Part shown: piece by piece, positions 26,244 to 35,940 of the stretch
Layout: every line of letters starts with the position of its first letter
How positions within the stretch are numbered: position 1 is the stretch's first letter
Assembly (NCBI GenBank): GCA_903834925.1
Contig: CAILLA010000302.1
Span: 1-56,467 of the forward strand
DNA: 56,467 bases
Direction: 5' to 3'
Origin: an uncultured Schlesneria sp.
GTDB lineage: Bacteria > Planctomycetota > Planctomycetia > Planctomycetales > Planctomycetaceae
The notes under the pieces: generated by a model
What the model was told of the DNA's origin: nothing
What the model saw: the letters and a program-made list of their open reading frames with translations, nothing else
The model's database searches: none
Position numbers and translations under genes: made by a program

Positions 26244-29200
26244 TTAAGCCTTTAAACTTTCCTTTTCCTTTTGCTGTTCAGCTAAGGCTCGCTTGTAGTC
26301 GATTGGCATGACTTTCACGAACCGAGGGAGTTCTTCGTCCCAGTCTTGAAGAATCCCCGCCGCGACAGTTGATCCGGTGTGCTTGTAATGTTTTGCGATC
26401 AACTCTTTCAGTTCAGAAATGTCCTGAGCGTTTTCCATCTTTTCCAGTGCGACCATTTCCAGGTTGCAATTGGAAAGTAACTGGCCGCCTCGGTCGTAGA
26501 CGTAGGCAATCCCGCCGGACATACCTGCTGCAAAATTGCGGCCTGTCGCTCCAAGGATGACAGCCCGGCCACCGGTCATGTATTCGCAACCGTGGTCGCC
26601 AACCCCTTCAACCACACATGACGCCCCGGAATTCCGTACGCAAAAACGTTCTGCCGCCCGGCCACGGAAGAAGGCTTCACCTTCCGTCGCTCCATACAAT
26701 GCGACGTTACCGATGATGATGTTTTCTTCCGGCTTAAACTTAGATGCAGCTGGCGGATAAACAATGATTCGACCGCCACTCAGTCCCTTGCCGACAAAGT
26801 CGTTGGCGTCGCCTTCGACTTCGATCGTGATGCCCGGAGCCAACCAGCCGCCAAGCGTTTGGCCGGCGGAACCCTTGCATTGGATATGGATTGTTTCGTC
26901 CGGCAGTCCATGCTCGCCCCATTTCTTGGAGACTTCATGACTGAGAATCGTTCCCAAGGCGCGATCGATATTCTGAACCTCAATGTTCAGCCGAGTTGGC
27001 TTCTTGTGCTGAATCGCATCCTGTGATTCACGGATCAATTCGTTGTCGATCTGCAGTTCAATTCCATGCTTCTGCTTAATCGTGCAGTAAGTCTGGACAT
27101 CGGCGTGCGGCTTGGTGGCCGGAGTCAAGATCTTTGAAAGATCGAGGTGTTTGAGTTTCCAGTGGGTGATCGACCTGTCGTATTCCAGGACTTCGCTGTG
27201 ACCGACCATCTCGTCGATCGTACGGAATCCGAGTGAGGCCATAATTTCACGAGCTTCTTCCGCCACCATAAACAGGTAGTTGATGACGTGTTCGGGTTTC
27301 CCGGCGAACATCTTTCGAAGTTCAACGTCTTGCGTCGCAACTCCGACAGGACACGTGTTCAAATGGCATTTCCGCATCATGATGCAGCCAAGCGTGATCA
27401 GCGGTGCTGTTGCGAACCCGAATTCTTCGGCTCCAAGCAGACAAGCGATGACCACATCACGACCTGTCTTTAATTGACCGTCTGTTTCCAGACGAACTCG
27501 GCTGCGCAGGTCATTCAGGACCAGCGTCTGATGCGTTTCCGCGATTCCCAGTTCCCAAGGCATCCCGGCGTGCTTGATGCTGGTCAGCGGTGATGCACCG
27601 GTCCCGCCTGAATCACCCGAGATCAGGATCTTGTCGGCGTGTCCCTTGGCCACACCTGCGGCGACGGTACCGACACCGACTTCCGAAACCAACTTCACGC
27701 TGACGCGCGCCGACGGATTCGAATTCTTCAGGTCGAAAATGAGCTGAGACAAGTCTTCGATCGAGTAAATATCATGATGCGGCGGCGGACTGATCAGACC
27801 AACGCCGGGAGTCGAATGTCGTGTTGCAGCGATAATCTTATCGACTTTAAAACCAGGCAGTTCTCCCCCTTCGCCGGGCTTGGCACCCTGCGAAACCTTG
27901 ATCTGGAGCTCGTCAGCGTTCGTGAGATACCAACTCGTCACGCCAAATCGGCCTGATGCGACTTGTTTGATGGCCGATCGCTTTGAGTCACCATTCGATT
28001 CGGGCTGGAAGCGTTTGTAGTCTTCACCCCCTTCACCGGTATTACTCTTTCCTCCGATGCGGTTCATCGCAATTGCCAGCGTTTCGTGGGCTTCTGCGGA
28101 AATGGAGCCGTAGCTCATCGCTCCTGTGCAAAAGCGACGAACGATTGATGCGACCGAATCGACTTCTTCTAGCGGAACTGGAGTCAGTCCTGATTTGAAC
28201 TTGAGCATCCCGCGCAAATGGCATTCACGAGTCGTTTGCTCGTTCACCATCTTGGAAAATTCTTTGTAGGCAGCTTTGTCTCCCTGTCGAGCCGCCTTCT
28301 GGATATTGGCAATATTATGCGGATTCCAGGCGTGCTTCTCACCCGAAGATCGCCAGGCGAACAGGCCGAAGTTCGGCAGAACGGGAAGATTGTTCTTGTC
28401 ACGCGTTGGGTATCCGATTTCATGACGTCGGAACGCCTCTTCACCAAGGATTTCGAAGCCAACGCCACTGATCCGGCTGGCCGTTCCCCGGAAGCATTTC
28501 TTCATCACTTCTTCGCTGATGCCGACAGCCTCGAAAATCTGGGCTCCCTTATAGCTGGCCAGGGTCGAAATCCCCATCTTTGCCATGACCTTCAGGATTC
28601 CCTGCTTCGTGGCCTTTCGGTAAGCAGCTGTGATTTGTTCGTGCGTCCAATCGCCAGCGAGTTCCCCATCGTCCTGCAATTGCCACAGGGCTTCGAACGC
28701 CATGTACGGATTGATCGCGTCGGCACCATATCCCGTCAGCAGACAGAAGTGATGCACTTCACGAGCCTCTCCAGTTTCAACCACGATACCGATTCGAGTT
28801 CGTTCTTCATTTCGAACGAGGTGATGATGGACAGCTCCTGTCGCCAGTAATGCACTGACAGGCAAGCGATGAGCACTAGCAAGTCGATCCGACAGAATGA
28901 TCAGACTGAATCCGTCGACAATCGCCTGACGTGCTTCGCCACAGATTCGGTCGAGTGCCCATTTCAGGCCAGCCGAACCCTGTGATTTCGGATACGTGAT
29001 ATCGATCGTCTTGGTCTTCCAGTCGCGATAGTTTAAATGCTTGATCGCGGCTAGTTCTTCGTTCGTCAAGATCGGGTGCGGAATGGCCAGCCGATGACAT
29101 TGAGCTTCTGTCGTGTCGAGCAGGTTTCCTTCCGGCCCTATGTAACATTCCAGCGACATGATGACTTCTTCCCGCGTACTATCGATGGCGGGATTGGTCA

Positions 29201-30824
29201 CCTGAGCGAACAGTTGCTTGAAGTAATCATAGATCAACCGTGGCTGGTCACTCATGCATGCGAGCGCCGAGTCATCACCCATCGAACCGATCGGGTCCTT
29301 CTTGGTGGTGATCATTGGAACGAGCATGAATTGCAATGTTTCGGTTGTGTAGCCGAACGACTGCATATGTGCGAGCAATTCCTCGCCAACCATCCTGTGC
29401 GGCGGTTCTGCAGCGGGTAGCTCGCGAAGTTGCAGGCGTTGACGTCGCAGCCAGTCATTATACGGACGTCTGTTCGAAAAGTCCTTTTTCAATTCTTCGT
29501 CAGGGATCAGTCGACCCTGTTTGAAATCGACGAGGAACATCTTGCCGGGTTGCAGGCGTCCCTTGATTTTGACATTGGATGGTTCGATATCGAGAACACC
29601 AACTTCGCTCGCCATAATGACCCGGTCGTCGTTGGTGACGTAATATCGACTTGGTCGCAGTCCATTCCGGTCGAGTGTCGCACCAATCACGTTTCCGTCG
29701 GTGAAGGAAATCGAGGCAGGACCGTCCCAGGGTTCTTGAAGAGCGGAGTGATATTCGTAAAACGCACGCTTGTCTTCGGGCATTGTGTCATGGTTCTGCC
29801 ACGCTTCGGGGACCATCATCATGACGGCTTCGGGCAAACTGCGTCCGGCCATCACCAGTGTTTCCAGGGCGTTGTCAAAGTTCCCGGAGTCCGAGCAATG
29901 TGGCTCGATCAATGGAAATAACTTGCTCAGGTCATCCCCATACAATTCGCTTTTCATCATCCCTTGGCGAGCGTACATCCAGTTGCCGTTGCCGCGAACC
30001 GTGTTGATTTCGCCGTTATGAGCGATGTAACGCTGAGGATGTGCGCGATCCCAACTGGGGAAGGTATTCGTGGAAAATCGGCTGTGTACCATCGCCAGAT
30101 GCGAAACGTACTCAGGATCTTGAAGATCGTTGAAAAACGCCGAAACTTGTTCGGATGTGAGCATCCCCTTGTAGATCAAAACTTTTGATGACAGCGAACA
30201 AATGTAGAATTTGAGAGCCTGCGGAAGCGTTCCCTCTCGAATGGCATGGCTGGCCCGTTTACGAATAACAAATAATTGTCGTTCAAAGGCATCTTGATCC
30301 AGGCCTGGTTTGGACGCCACGAACAGTTGTTCGAACGCAGGCATTGCAGCACGAGCTGACGGGCCGATGTCGGCTCCGTCAGGGTCGTGCGGTACGTCTC
30401 GCCAGCCGATCAATGTCTGTCCTTGTTCGGCGATTAATTTTTCGACGGTCTCTTTCGCCGTTTTTCGCTGTGTTGGATCGGTCGGCAGAAATACCACTCC
30501 TAACCCATAACTACCGGGAGCAGGAAGAGACTTCTTCATGTCTCGTTGAGCGATTTTTGCGATGAAGTCATGCGGAATCGCAGTCAGTATACCCGCGCCG
30601 TCGCCGGTGTTTGTTTCACAGCCACAGGCGCCTCGATGCGCCATGTGTTTAAGCATGCGTAATGCGTCATCCACGATTTGACGGGATTTTGCACCTTTTA
30701 TGTGCGCAACGAAACCGACGCCGCACGAATCGTGCTCGTTCGCAGGGTCGTAAAGCCCCTGTGGTTTTGGCGTACCGTCTGAAAAGAACAGTTCCGGCTG
30801 ACGTGTGAAAAGTGGATCGGTCAT
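26244..30824 (-). CDS. gltB: Glutamate synthase large subunit
   Basis: This 1526-aa enzyme makes glutamate from glutamine and 2-oxoglutarate. Cys34, after a 33-residue propeptide, starts the class II amidotransferase domain (DSCGVGFVAH). The central domain and the FMN TIM barrel follow (SGGTGASPLTSI), then the [3Fe-4S] cysteine triad (CIMMRKCHLNTCPVG) and the C-terminal beta-helix with repeated glycines. All domains are complete. It ends 90 bases before gltD and starts 12 bases after the LysR stop. Confidence 0.97.
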   Translation of the reverse strand: MTDPLFTRQPELFFSDGTPKPQGLYDPANEHDSCGVGFVAHIKGAKSRQIVDDALRMLKHMAHRGACGCETNTGDGAGILTAIPHDFIAKIAQRDMKKSLPAPGSYGLGVVFLPTDPTQRKTAKETVEKLIAEQGQTLIGWRDVPHDPDGADIGPSARAAMPAFEQLFVASKPGLDQDAFERQLFVIRKRASHAIREGTLPQALKFYICSLSSKVLIYKGMLTSEQVSAFFNDLQDPEYVSHLAMVHSRFSTNTFPSWDRAHPQRYIAHNGEINTVRGNGNWMYARQGMMKSELYGDDLSKLFPLIEPHCSDSGNFDNALETLVMAGRSLPEAVMMMVPEAWQNHDTMPEDKRAFYEYHSALQEPWDGPASISFTDGNVIGATLDRNGLRPSRYYVTNDDRVIMASEVGVLDIEPSNVKIKGRLQPGKMFLVDFKQGRLIPDEELKKDFSNRRPYNDWLRRQRLQLRELPAAEPPHRMVGEELLAHMQSFGYTTETLQFMLVPMITTKKDPIGSMGDDSALACMSDQPRLIYDYFKQLFAQVTNPAIDSTREEVIMSLECYIGPEGNLLDTTEAQCHRLAIPHPILTNEELAAIKHLNYRDWKTKTIDITYPKSQGSAGLKWALDRICGEARQAIVDGFSLIILSDRLASAHRLPVSALLATGAVHHHLVRNEERTRIGIVVETGEAREVHHFCLLTGYGADAINPYMAFEALWQLQDDGELAGDWTHEQITAAYRKATKQGILKVMAKMGISTLASYKGAQIFEAVGISEEVMKKCFRGTASRISGVGFEILGEEAFRRHEIGYPTRDKNNLPVLPNFGLFAWRSSGEKHAWNPHNIANIQKAARQGDKAAYKEFSKMVNEQTTRECHLRGMLKFKSGLTPVPLEEVDSVASIVRRFCTGAMSYGSISAEAHETLAIAMNRIGGKSNTGEGGEDYKRFQPESNGDSKRSAIKQVASGRFGVTSWYLTNADELQIKVSQGAKPGEGGELPGFKVDKIIAATRHSTPGVGLISPPPHHDIYSIEDLSQLIFDLKNSNPSARVSVKLVSEVGVGTVAAGVAKGHADKILISGDSGGTGASPLTSIKHAGMPWELGIAETHQTLVLNDLRSRVRLETDGQLKTGRDVVIACLLGAEEFGFATAPLITLGCIMMRKCHLNTCPVGVATQDVELRKMFAGKPEHVINYLFMVAEEAREIMASLGFRTIDEMVGHSEVLEYDRSITHWKLKHLDLSKILTPATKPHADVQTYCTIKQKHGIELQIDNELIRESQDAIQHKKPTRLNIEVQNIDRALGTILSHEVSKKWGEHGLPDETIHIQCKGSAGQTLGGWLAPGITIEVEGDANDFVGKGLSGGRIIVYPPAASKFKPEENIIIGNVALYGATEGEAFFRGRAAERFCVRNSGASCVVEGVGDHGCEYMTGGRAVILGATGRNFAAGMSGGIAYVYDRGGQLLSNCNLEMVALEKMENAQDISELKELIAKHYKHTGSTVAAGILQDWDEELPRFVKVMPIDYKRALAEQQKEKESLKA

Positions 30825-30836
30825 GTCGAAATTTTT

Positions 30837-31811
30837 CTAACGAGGAATCGATGATGAAGAGGCTGCATGCGGTTCGACCAACTGATTTGATTGATTCAAA
30901 TCGGTCGGATCGTTTGATCGAGAAAACGTTTCGGGATCTTGATGCAAAAGTTCGAGAAACCTGGTAATTGCCGTCGTAAATGGTTTTGTTCGCCGGTAGA
31001 CAATGTCGAGTCGACGGACCCATTCGACATCTTCAATTTCAATTGCGACGAGTGACCCGTATTCAATTTCACGACGAACCGTTGGTATCGGTAATAAGCC
31101 AACACCCGAGCCGACTTCCACGGCTCGTTTGATGTTTTCAATATTATCAAAGGCGTGAACGACGTTGACCGAGACTTTTGCCTGCTTCAGCCAGCGATCA
31201 ATCTCTTGCCGCATCCGTAGTTCAGACGTGAATCCCACCAGCGACTCGCCATCAAGTTCCGAAGCGTGAATGCTGGTTCTGCATGCGAGTCGATGCTGAG
31301 GTGCAACAACGACGACAATCTTCTGATCTTGCCATGTCTCGTAAACCAGATCCGCACGCCGAGGTGCAAATGACATTAAGCCAAGATCGACGGTTTCATT
31401 TTCAACGCTCGACAGAACTTCCGCAGGATGGACATATTGCAGATCCAACGCCGCGTCAGGATACAGGCGTTCAAACTCTTTGACGTAACAATCCATCTGG
31501 AGTAAGCCGACCGAATAGATCGACGCAACTCGAACGGGGCCAACAACTTTGTCCCGTCGCTGCAAAATTCGGTCTTCAAGGCGTCGATAACCGTCGATAA
31601 GCTCGCGGCATCCGTCAAAATAGATTCGGCCTTCAGGAGTGAGCTGTAACGGGCGAGTGGCACGATTTAGCAGATCACATCCGAGATGCTCTTCGAGAGC
31701 TTTGATTGTTTCGCTGGCGGCAGGCTGTGAAATCCCATAAGCCTTCGCTCCCTTGGAAAAACTTCCTTGGTGCGCAACTTCGCAAAACAATTCGAGATCG
31801 CGGAGGTTCAT
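30837..31811 (-). CDS. LysR-family transcriptional regulator upstream of gltB
   Basis: A 324-aa regulator with a winged helix-turn-helix at ~1-60 (LRDLELFCEVAHQGSFSKGAK, SQPAASETIKALE) and a substrate-binding domain at ~90-295. The frame is open from 31895, but the HTH begins at the ATG at 31811 and earlier sequence is not LysR-like. Its stop codon is 12 bases before gltB on the same strand, so it probably controls gltBD in cis and is co-transcribed. This differs from the usual divergent LysR layout. Resemblance to CysB/Cbl or GltC cannot be settled by eye. Confidence 0.9.
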   Translation of the reverse strand: MNLRDLELFCEVAHQGSFSKGAKAYGISQPAASETIKALEEHLGCDLLNRATRPLQLTPEGRIYFDGCRELIDGYRRLEDRILQRRDKVVGPVRVASIYSVGLLQMDCYVKEFERLYPDAALDLQYVHPAEVLSSVENETVDLGLMSFAPRRADLVYETWQDQKIVVVVAPQHRLACRTSIHASELDGESLVGFTSELRMRQEIDRWLKQAKVSVNVVHAFDNIENIKRAVEVGSGVGLLPIPTVRREIEYGSLVAIEIEDVEWVRRLDIVYRRTKPFTTAITRFLELLHQDPETFSRSNDPTDLNQSNQLVEPHAASSSSIPR

Positions 31812-32049
31812 GGACTGTACGCCTACGTTATCTGTAGACGGAATAAGTTGGGTGGCCAAGTATCGGAATTGCCGATGGGGGATAATATCGAGCATCAGGA
31901 GTGATCGTCAACGTAGCGAACCGCTTTTTCCTCGATTGGCAACCCGAGTTAGGCGAGCGGTTGTGTTCAGGCGTAATGCGACGACATGAGAAAGGGATGT
32001 TTGCGTTACTGGGAGCGAAGTGCTTTTGGAGCTGAAATCGTCGCACAGG

Positions 32050-32148
32050 GTGCCACGGTTTTACCGTCTTTGGTTAAGGCCGTGCTCTTTGGACGTATTA
32101 TCGAGCCACGAAGAAACGGCCTTGTCGAAGACTCCAAAACCGCGGCAC
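32050..32148. repeat. Dispersed GTGCCACGG...CCGYGGCAC palindromic repeat, copy A
   Basis: This element starts GTGCCACGGTTTTACCGTCT and ends AAAACCGCGGCAC, so its ends pair. Inside it are an AAGGCCGTG segment and its counterpart CGGCCTTGTCGAAGAC. It is related to the copies at 34707-34804, 50517-50555 and 54147-54244. It lies in the 417-base gap between the LysR gene and rnhA; nothing else is seen in that gap. Confidence 0.7.
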
Positions 32149-32228
32149 CCAGAGTTTCGACTGCTACTACGCGCAACCCTATTGCCCTAAGCCACTTTAG
32201 CCGTTTCATCAGGACAGGGGCGTCCTGT

Positions 32229-32714
32229 TCATCCCTTCATGAACTGCATCGCGGCGGCGACGGCGAGTTCATCGCAACGTTCATTTTCAGGGTGACCGGT
32301 ATGGCCACGAACCAGCGTGAACCGAACCTTATGCTTGGTCAATAATTCGTCTAACTGCTGCCAAAGCTCGACGTTTTTGACCGGCTTCCAGGAAGTTCCT
32401 TCTTTCCGACGCCAGCCGTTGCGTTTCCAACCAGGCATCCATTCCGAACAGCCTTTGGCAACGTAAGTGCTGTCTGTTACGACTTCTACGTCGGAACGTG
32501 CCTTTAAAGCTGCCAAGCCAGAGATGACTGCCTGCAGTTCCATTTGATTATTGGTCGTCAGGGGAACTCCGCCCGAGATTTCTTTTTCCGACCCCGATGC
32601 CGGATGGCGCAGGATGCAGCCCCATCCACCAGGTCCAGGATTCCCCCGACACGCTCCGTCGGAAAAAATCCGCACGAACGGCAGGGGCGCAGCATCTGTA
32701 GATTGGGCCGACAT
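32229..32714 (-). CDS. rnhA: Ribonuclease HI
   Basis: A 161-aa enzyme that cuts the RNA strand of RNA-DNA hybrids. The four acidic residues are Asp19 ([11 protein letters not shown]), Glu59 (NNQMEL), Asp81 (TDSTYV) and Asp148 (ERCDELA), with His138 in RGHTGH. The handle region ([11 protein letters not shown]) is present as in E. coli RNase HI. It is 66 bases downstream of infA on the same strand and may be co-transcribed. Confidence 0.95.
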   Translation of the reverse strand: MSAQSTDAAPLPFVRIFSDGACRGNPGPGGWGCILRHPASGSEKEISGGVPLTTNNQMELQAVISGLAALKARSDVEVVTDSTYVAKGCSEWMPGWKRNGWRRKEGTSWKPVKNVELWQQLDELLTKHKVRFTLVRGHTGHPENERCDELAVAAAMQFMKG

Positions 32715-32780
32715 ACGAAACGCTACTGCCGAGATTTCTTGGTTTAAACGGTCGTCGTGCTGCTTGAACTGACGCTCGGC

Positions 32781-32999
32781 TTAACGTTCACGGAACACAA
32801 TGCGGCCGCGGTTCAAATCATAAGGGGAAACTTCGACCACAACGTGATCGCCGGGCACAATACGGATGAAGTTCTTACGCATCTTCCCAGCAACGTGAGC
32901 CATAACCATGTGACCGGTTTTAAGCTTCACGCGAAACTGCGTGTTTGCCAATGCTTCGACAACATCGCCTTCAACTTCGATGGCCTCTTCTTTGGCCAT
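32781..32999 (-). CDS. infA: Translation initiation factor IF-1
   Basis: A 72-aa S1/OB-fold factor that binds the ribosomal A site at initiation. The full family signature is present: [37 protein letters not shown], and [25 protein letters not shown] lies 10-14 bases before the ATG at 32999. The longer frame to 33185 is not IF-1. It is not in a ribosomal protein operon here, which is common for planctomycetes. Confidence 0.97.
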   Translation of the reverse strand: MAKEEAIEVEGDVVEALANTQFRVKLKTGHMVMAHVAGKMRKNFIRIVPGDHVVVEVSPYDLNRGRIVFRER

Positions 33000-33635
33000 A
33001 AACCAAAACCTCCAACAGTCGTTTATGAGTGCGGCAATCCGAAAAGCCGCGCATGACAGAAGAAGTGATTGTAGCGGTTTGGCCACATAAATACCACAGC
33101 GTCTGAGCAATTGATCGACGATGTCGAGTATTTTTCCGAAGGAATCGATCGGTAAGAGACACGCAACTGATGCTGAAGTCGGCAAGGCTTACCAGATCAA
33201 TGACGAAGATTGTGTGATTGCATTTTGTTGCGAGCTGTTGCCTCAAGAGGAATTTTCCGCGCAGGAATTCGATCAGGAGGCTAAAATGGTCTCACGCGAT
33301 GGGATGATTCCCATTGTCTTGTCTGAATTGCGACTCGGCGCCTTCGTGCGAAACCTGTATTTCGCGTTGGGAAGGTGCTCAACAAATAGAAAGAATCCGG
33401 GGTTTTCACCGCCCAGCTGGATTGGTCGAAATGGATGTCCGGCTTTCGTCGTTTCGGTGGGACTTCGAAGACTTGTCCGTACCCTACGGCACTTTTGAGT
33501 TGAATCGCATTGATCGGTTGGCTTATTCCTGCGACTGCAGGATGACTCAAGTTCGATTGAAATGACTTCGATGGACACTAATGATAATCGAACGTTGTTT
33601 TGCAGATTTGACCATTGATGACGAGGTCAAGATCC
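33000..33635. other. Intergenic region upstream of infA
   Basis: No gene can be supported in these ~640 bases. Two overlapping plus-strand frames (33121-33498 and 33314-33565) exist but neither has a ribosome site or domain, and they compete with each other, so they may be remnants of a decayed gene. The infA promoter (minus) should be in the first 100 bases. Confidence 0.4.
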
Positions 33636-34223
33636 ATGTTGACGGCATCACCATCCTACTCGGCCCATGAGCAATCGCCGGATACCATATCGGGTTTGGT
33701 CATTTCGCTCCTGTTCTGGTTGTGTATGGTGGTTTCTGCAATCTTGTTCGGAATGGTTTCGCTTTCCCCTAAGTTGCTGGTCTATCTCCAGTTGCGCGGC
33801 CAATTCGACATGAATCAACGAAAGCTGGTGGCACTGGAAAATCAAGCCGATCAGCTTCAACGAGTGATCGATGCGATGCAGAACGACAAGGAATTTGCCG
33901 CCGAGCTGACTCGAATTGAATTCGATGCGGCTCGACCTGATGAAGAGGTGATCCCCGTGGAGTTTCCCTTGAAACGGGATGCTCGCGCAGTTGAGACGCC
34001 GCTTCCGGAAATTTCGATTGAACATTTGTGCTACGAACCCGTTGTGAAAAATCTAGCGAGCGACAGCAAGCTGCGAACGAGCTTGCTTGGTGCAGCCGCG
34101 ATGCTCGTCGTCGCATCGTTTACACTGTTGCAACCAGCGGGATTGAATCCTGCTTCGAAACGGAATCACCAATCCAAATCGACATGGCAAAACCTTCGCA
34201 ACCGCTACGCACGTCGATTCTGA
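33636..34223 (+). CDS. Coiled-coil membrane protein, septum-formation-initiator-like layout
   Basis: I do not recognise the family for certain. The 195-aa protein has a membrane helix at ~20-50, then a coiled coil (~57-92; ENQADQLQRVIDAM), an acidic stretch, and a second hydrophobic segment at ~150-170 (LLGAAAMLVVASFTLL). The helix-plus-coiled-coil order is like FtsB/DivIC, but the second membrane segment is atypical and no division gene is near. The ATG at 33636 is preferred because GAGG lies about 10 bases before it; TTG and ATG codons at 33615 and 33618 are alternatives. Confidence 0.6.
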   Translation: MLTASPSYSAHEQSPDTISGLVISLLFWLCMVVSAILFGMVSLSPKLLVYLQLRGQFDMNQRKLVALENQADQLQRVIDAMQNDKEFAAELTRIEFDAARPDEEVIPVEFPLKRDARAVETPLPEISIEHLCYEPVVKNLASDSKLRTSLLGAAAMLVVASFTLLQPAGLNPASKRNHQSKSTWQNLRNRYARRF

Positions 34224-34400
34224 TGCATGCCGTAAGAGGCTAATTCTCAGCAATCCAGGCAGGTAATCGAACTGAAATCGATTTGAGGTTTCGGAAACCG
34301 AAAAACGATTTCCAATATCCGATGAAAGTGCCGATTTTCCAACATTGGACCATTTCGACAGATGGACCAAAACCGGGAACGCCGAAACGGATACGCTGTT

Positions 34401-34670
34401 ATGCCTCATTCCATGCACATCGATGAAGAATCAACTGCGATCGATTTCGTCCGTGAACTCCGGCTGCGACAGTGGGCCAGGCAGAATTTTGTTCCGCCAG
34501 AATCGCGAAAAGCGAGCTGGCATCCTGTTGTCCTTGACGAAATGCGTAGTCGCGACCAGGAAATTGAAGCGATCACCCTGATCGAAGAAGTTTCCGACCG
34601 CGAACAACCTGCTCGCGTACCGTATTCCCCTCTTTTCTTTGAGGCTTCAGAACAATCCTCGTTTGTTTGA
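34401..34670 (+). CDS. Conserved-type small hypothetical protein
   Basis: An 89-aa acidic protein with no membrane segment. The core AIDFVRELRLRQWARQNFVP and the following WHPVVLDEMRSRD look like a folded alpha-helical domain, and the residue pattern is protein-like rather than random. Its function is unknown. The start could be 34401 or the next ATG at 34413; an upstream in-frame extension to 34362 looks unlikely. It lies alone between a membrane-protein gene and a lipoprotein peptidase gene, both on the same strand. Confidence 0.55.
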   Translation: MPHSMHIDEESTAIDFVRELRLRQWARQNFVPPESRKASWHPVVLDEMRSRDQEIEAITLIEEVSDREQPARVPYSPLFFEASEQSSFV

Positions 34671-34706
34671 GTGATTTCAACGGCATTGTCAATTTTTTGA
34701 ATCCAG

Positions 34707-34804
34707 GTGCCACTGTATTACCGTCTTCGGTCATGCAGTGTTCTTCGAACGCGAGGCCTTCGTGCCACTGCTTCTCCGAAGACTCCGAAGCAGTGGCACG
34801 AAGG
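34707..34804. repeat. Dispersed GTGCCAC palindromic repeat, copy B, with 18-bp stem
   Basis: The left part GTGCCACTGTATTACCGTCT matches copy A. The right part is a perfect 18-bp stem (34757-34774 and 34787-34804) with a 12-base loop containing CCGAAGACTCC. The stem itself repeats the family core GTGCCACTGC. This is the strongest single hairpin of the family in the window. Confidence 0.75.
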
Positions 34805-34923
34805 CTGAATTCAGAAGTTTGACAAAGCTCTAGGCGGGTTCGGCAGATTCTGCGAATATCCGATTTTGCGGAATCACTGTGGTGCCAACTGGCGAAAGAC
34901 GCTAACAGGGCATAATCCCTCGA

Positions 34924-35835
34924 ATGACCGAAAGACCGACTCCTTTTGTCACGGACGACAACTCGGCCGCTTCGGCTTTCTCGAAGTGGATCAGGGGATC
35001 GTTGATTTTCCGTAACACGCATGCCCGCTTCAGCTTATGGGTGTTTGCGTTCATGGTGTTTGGCTGCCGAGTCGCTCAGCCACCGATTAGCGGTCTGCCA
35101 GCCAAGTTCACGCTGGAAAACGAGCATCTCGTCATTCAAAGCGACATAAAGCTTTCACGAAATCACGAACTGATCCGGGATCTTGATCAGCTTCGGGAAC
35201 AGATTCTCTCGATGCTCGATCTACCCGTTCAAAAGCAACCGGTTGTCGTTTACCTGTTTGCCGACGAAAGCCGGTATGCCAATTATCTCCAGGCACGCTA
35301 TCCAAGGCTTCCTCCTCGACGTGCCTATTTCGTCGGAACGGCCAGAGAACTGGCTGTCTACACCTACTGGGGAGAAAACATTCAGGAAGACTTGCGGCAT
35401 GAATTCACTCACGGAGTTTTGCACGCAACACTTAAGGATGTTCCATTGTGGTTAGATGAAGGATTGGCGGAGTATTTCGAGGTCGCCGGACAACCGCAGG
35501 GGATGAATCGTGAATACGCCATGAACCTCGCCGCCGAACTTGCCACGGGTTGGAAGCCAAATCTTGATCGACTGGAATCACTGGAAACGGTCGATCAGAT
35601 GTACAAGCCTGAATATCAGGAATCCTGGGCCTGGGTGCATTTCCTGCTTCAGCACAACGAAGACTCACGCGCGGTTCTTACGAATTATCTGCGTGAGTTA
35701 CGAACGACGTCACAACCGGGGCCGCTATCGACCCGACTTCGGGCAGCAATTCCGGTGGCTGATCGACGCTTCCTGAATCATGCCGGGTCGTTGACGGACG
35801 GCGCGGTTCGGGTCGGTCGAATCGAAGAAAAGTGA
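34924..35835 (+). CDS. Lipoprotein with gluzincin (MA-like/DUF1570-type) peptidase domain
   Basis: A 303-aa exported protein. A hydrophobic segment ends in FMVFGC (Cys48), a lipobox-like site, after an unusually long polar N-terminus. The zinc motif is HEFTH at 159-163, followed by WLDEGLAEYF, whose Glu would be the third ligand, as in MA-clan peptidases. The protein probably acts in the periplasm; its substrate is unknown. It is one of two such proteins in the window (the other is the TPR protein). The ATG at 34924 has only a weak ribosome site, and a TTG near 35002 is an alternative. Confidence 0.78.
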   Translation: MTERPTPFVTDDNSAASAFSKWIRGSLIFRNTHARFSLWVFAFMVFGCRVAQPPISGLPAKFTLENEHLVIQSDIKLSRNHELIRDLDQLREQILSMLDLPVQKQPVVVYLFADESRYANYLQARYPRLPPRRAYFVGTARELAVYTYWGENIQEDLRHEFTHGVLHATLKDVPLWLDEGLAEYFEVAGQPQGMNREYAMNLAAELATGWKPNLDRLESLETVDQMYKPEYQESWAWVHFLLQHNEDSRAVLTNYLRELRTTSQPGPLSTRLRAAIPVADRRFLNHAGSLTDGAVRVGRIEEK

Positions 35836-35940
35836 TTTTAAGATCCAAGATCAGCGATTCTCGTAGTTTGGGCTTTGGCCCGAATAATCTGTTTTGGCGC
35901 ACGGGCTGAAGCCCATGCTACGGGTTTCCGTTATTCGAAC
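35836..35940. repeat. Intergenic hairpin-rich segment with GGGCTGAAGCCC
   Basis: Between convergent genes lies GGGCTTTGGCCC-like sequence followed by ACGGGCTGAAGCCCATGCTACGGG (35900-35925). GGGCTGAAGCCC is a perfect small hairpin. This type of sequence is common between planctomycete genes and may act as a bidirectional terminator. Confidence 0.4.

Noticed and set aside
33121-33498. Possible 125-aa gene
   Set aside because: No start signal; it overlaps another frame (33314-33565) and has no recognisable domain.
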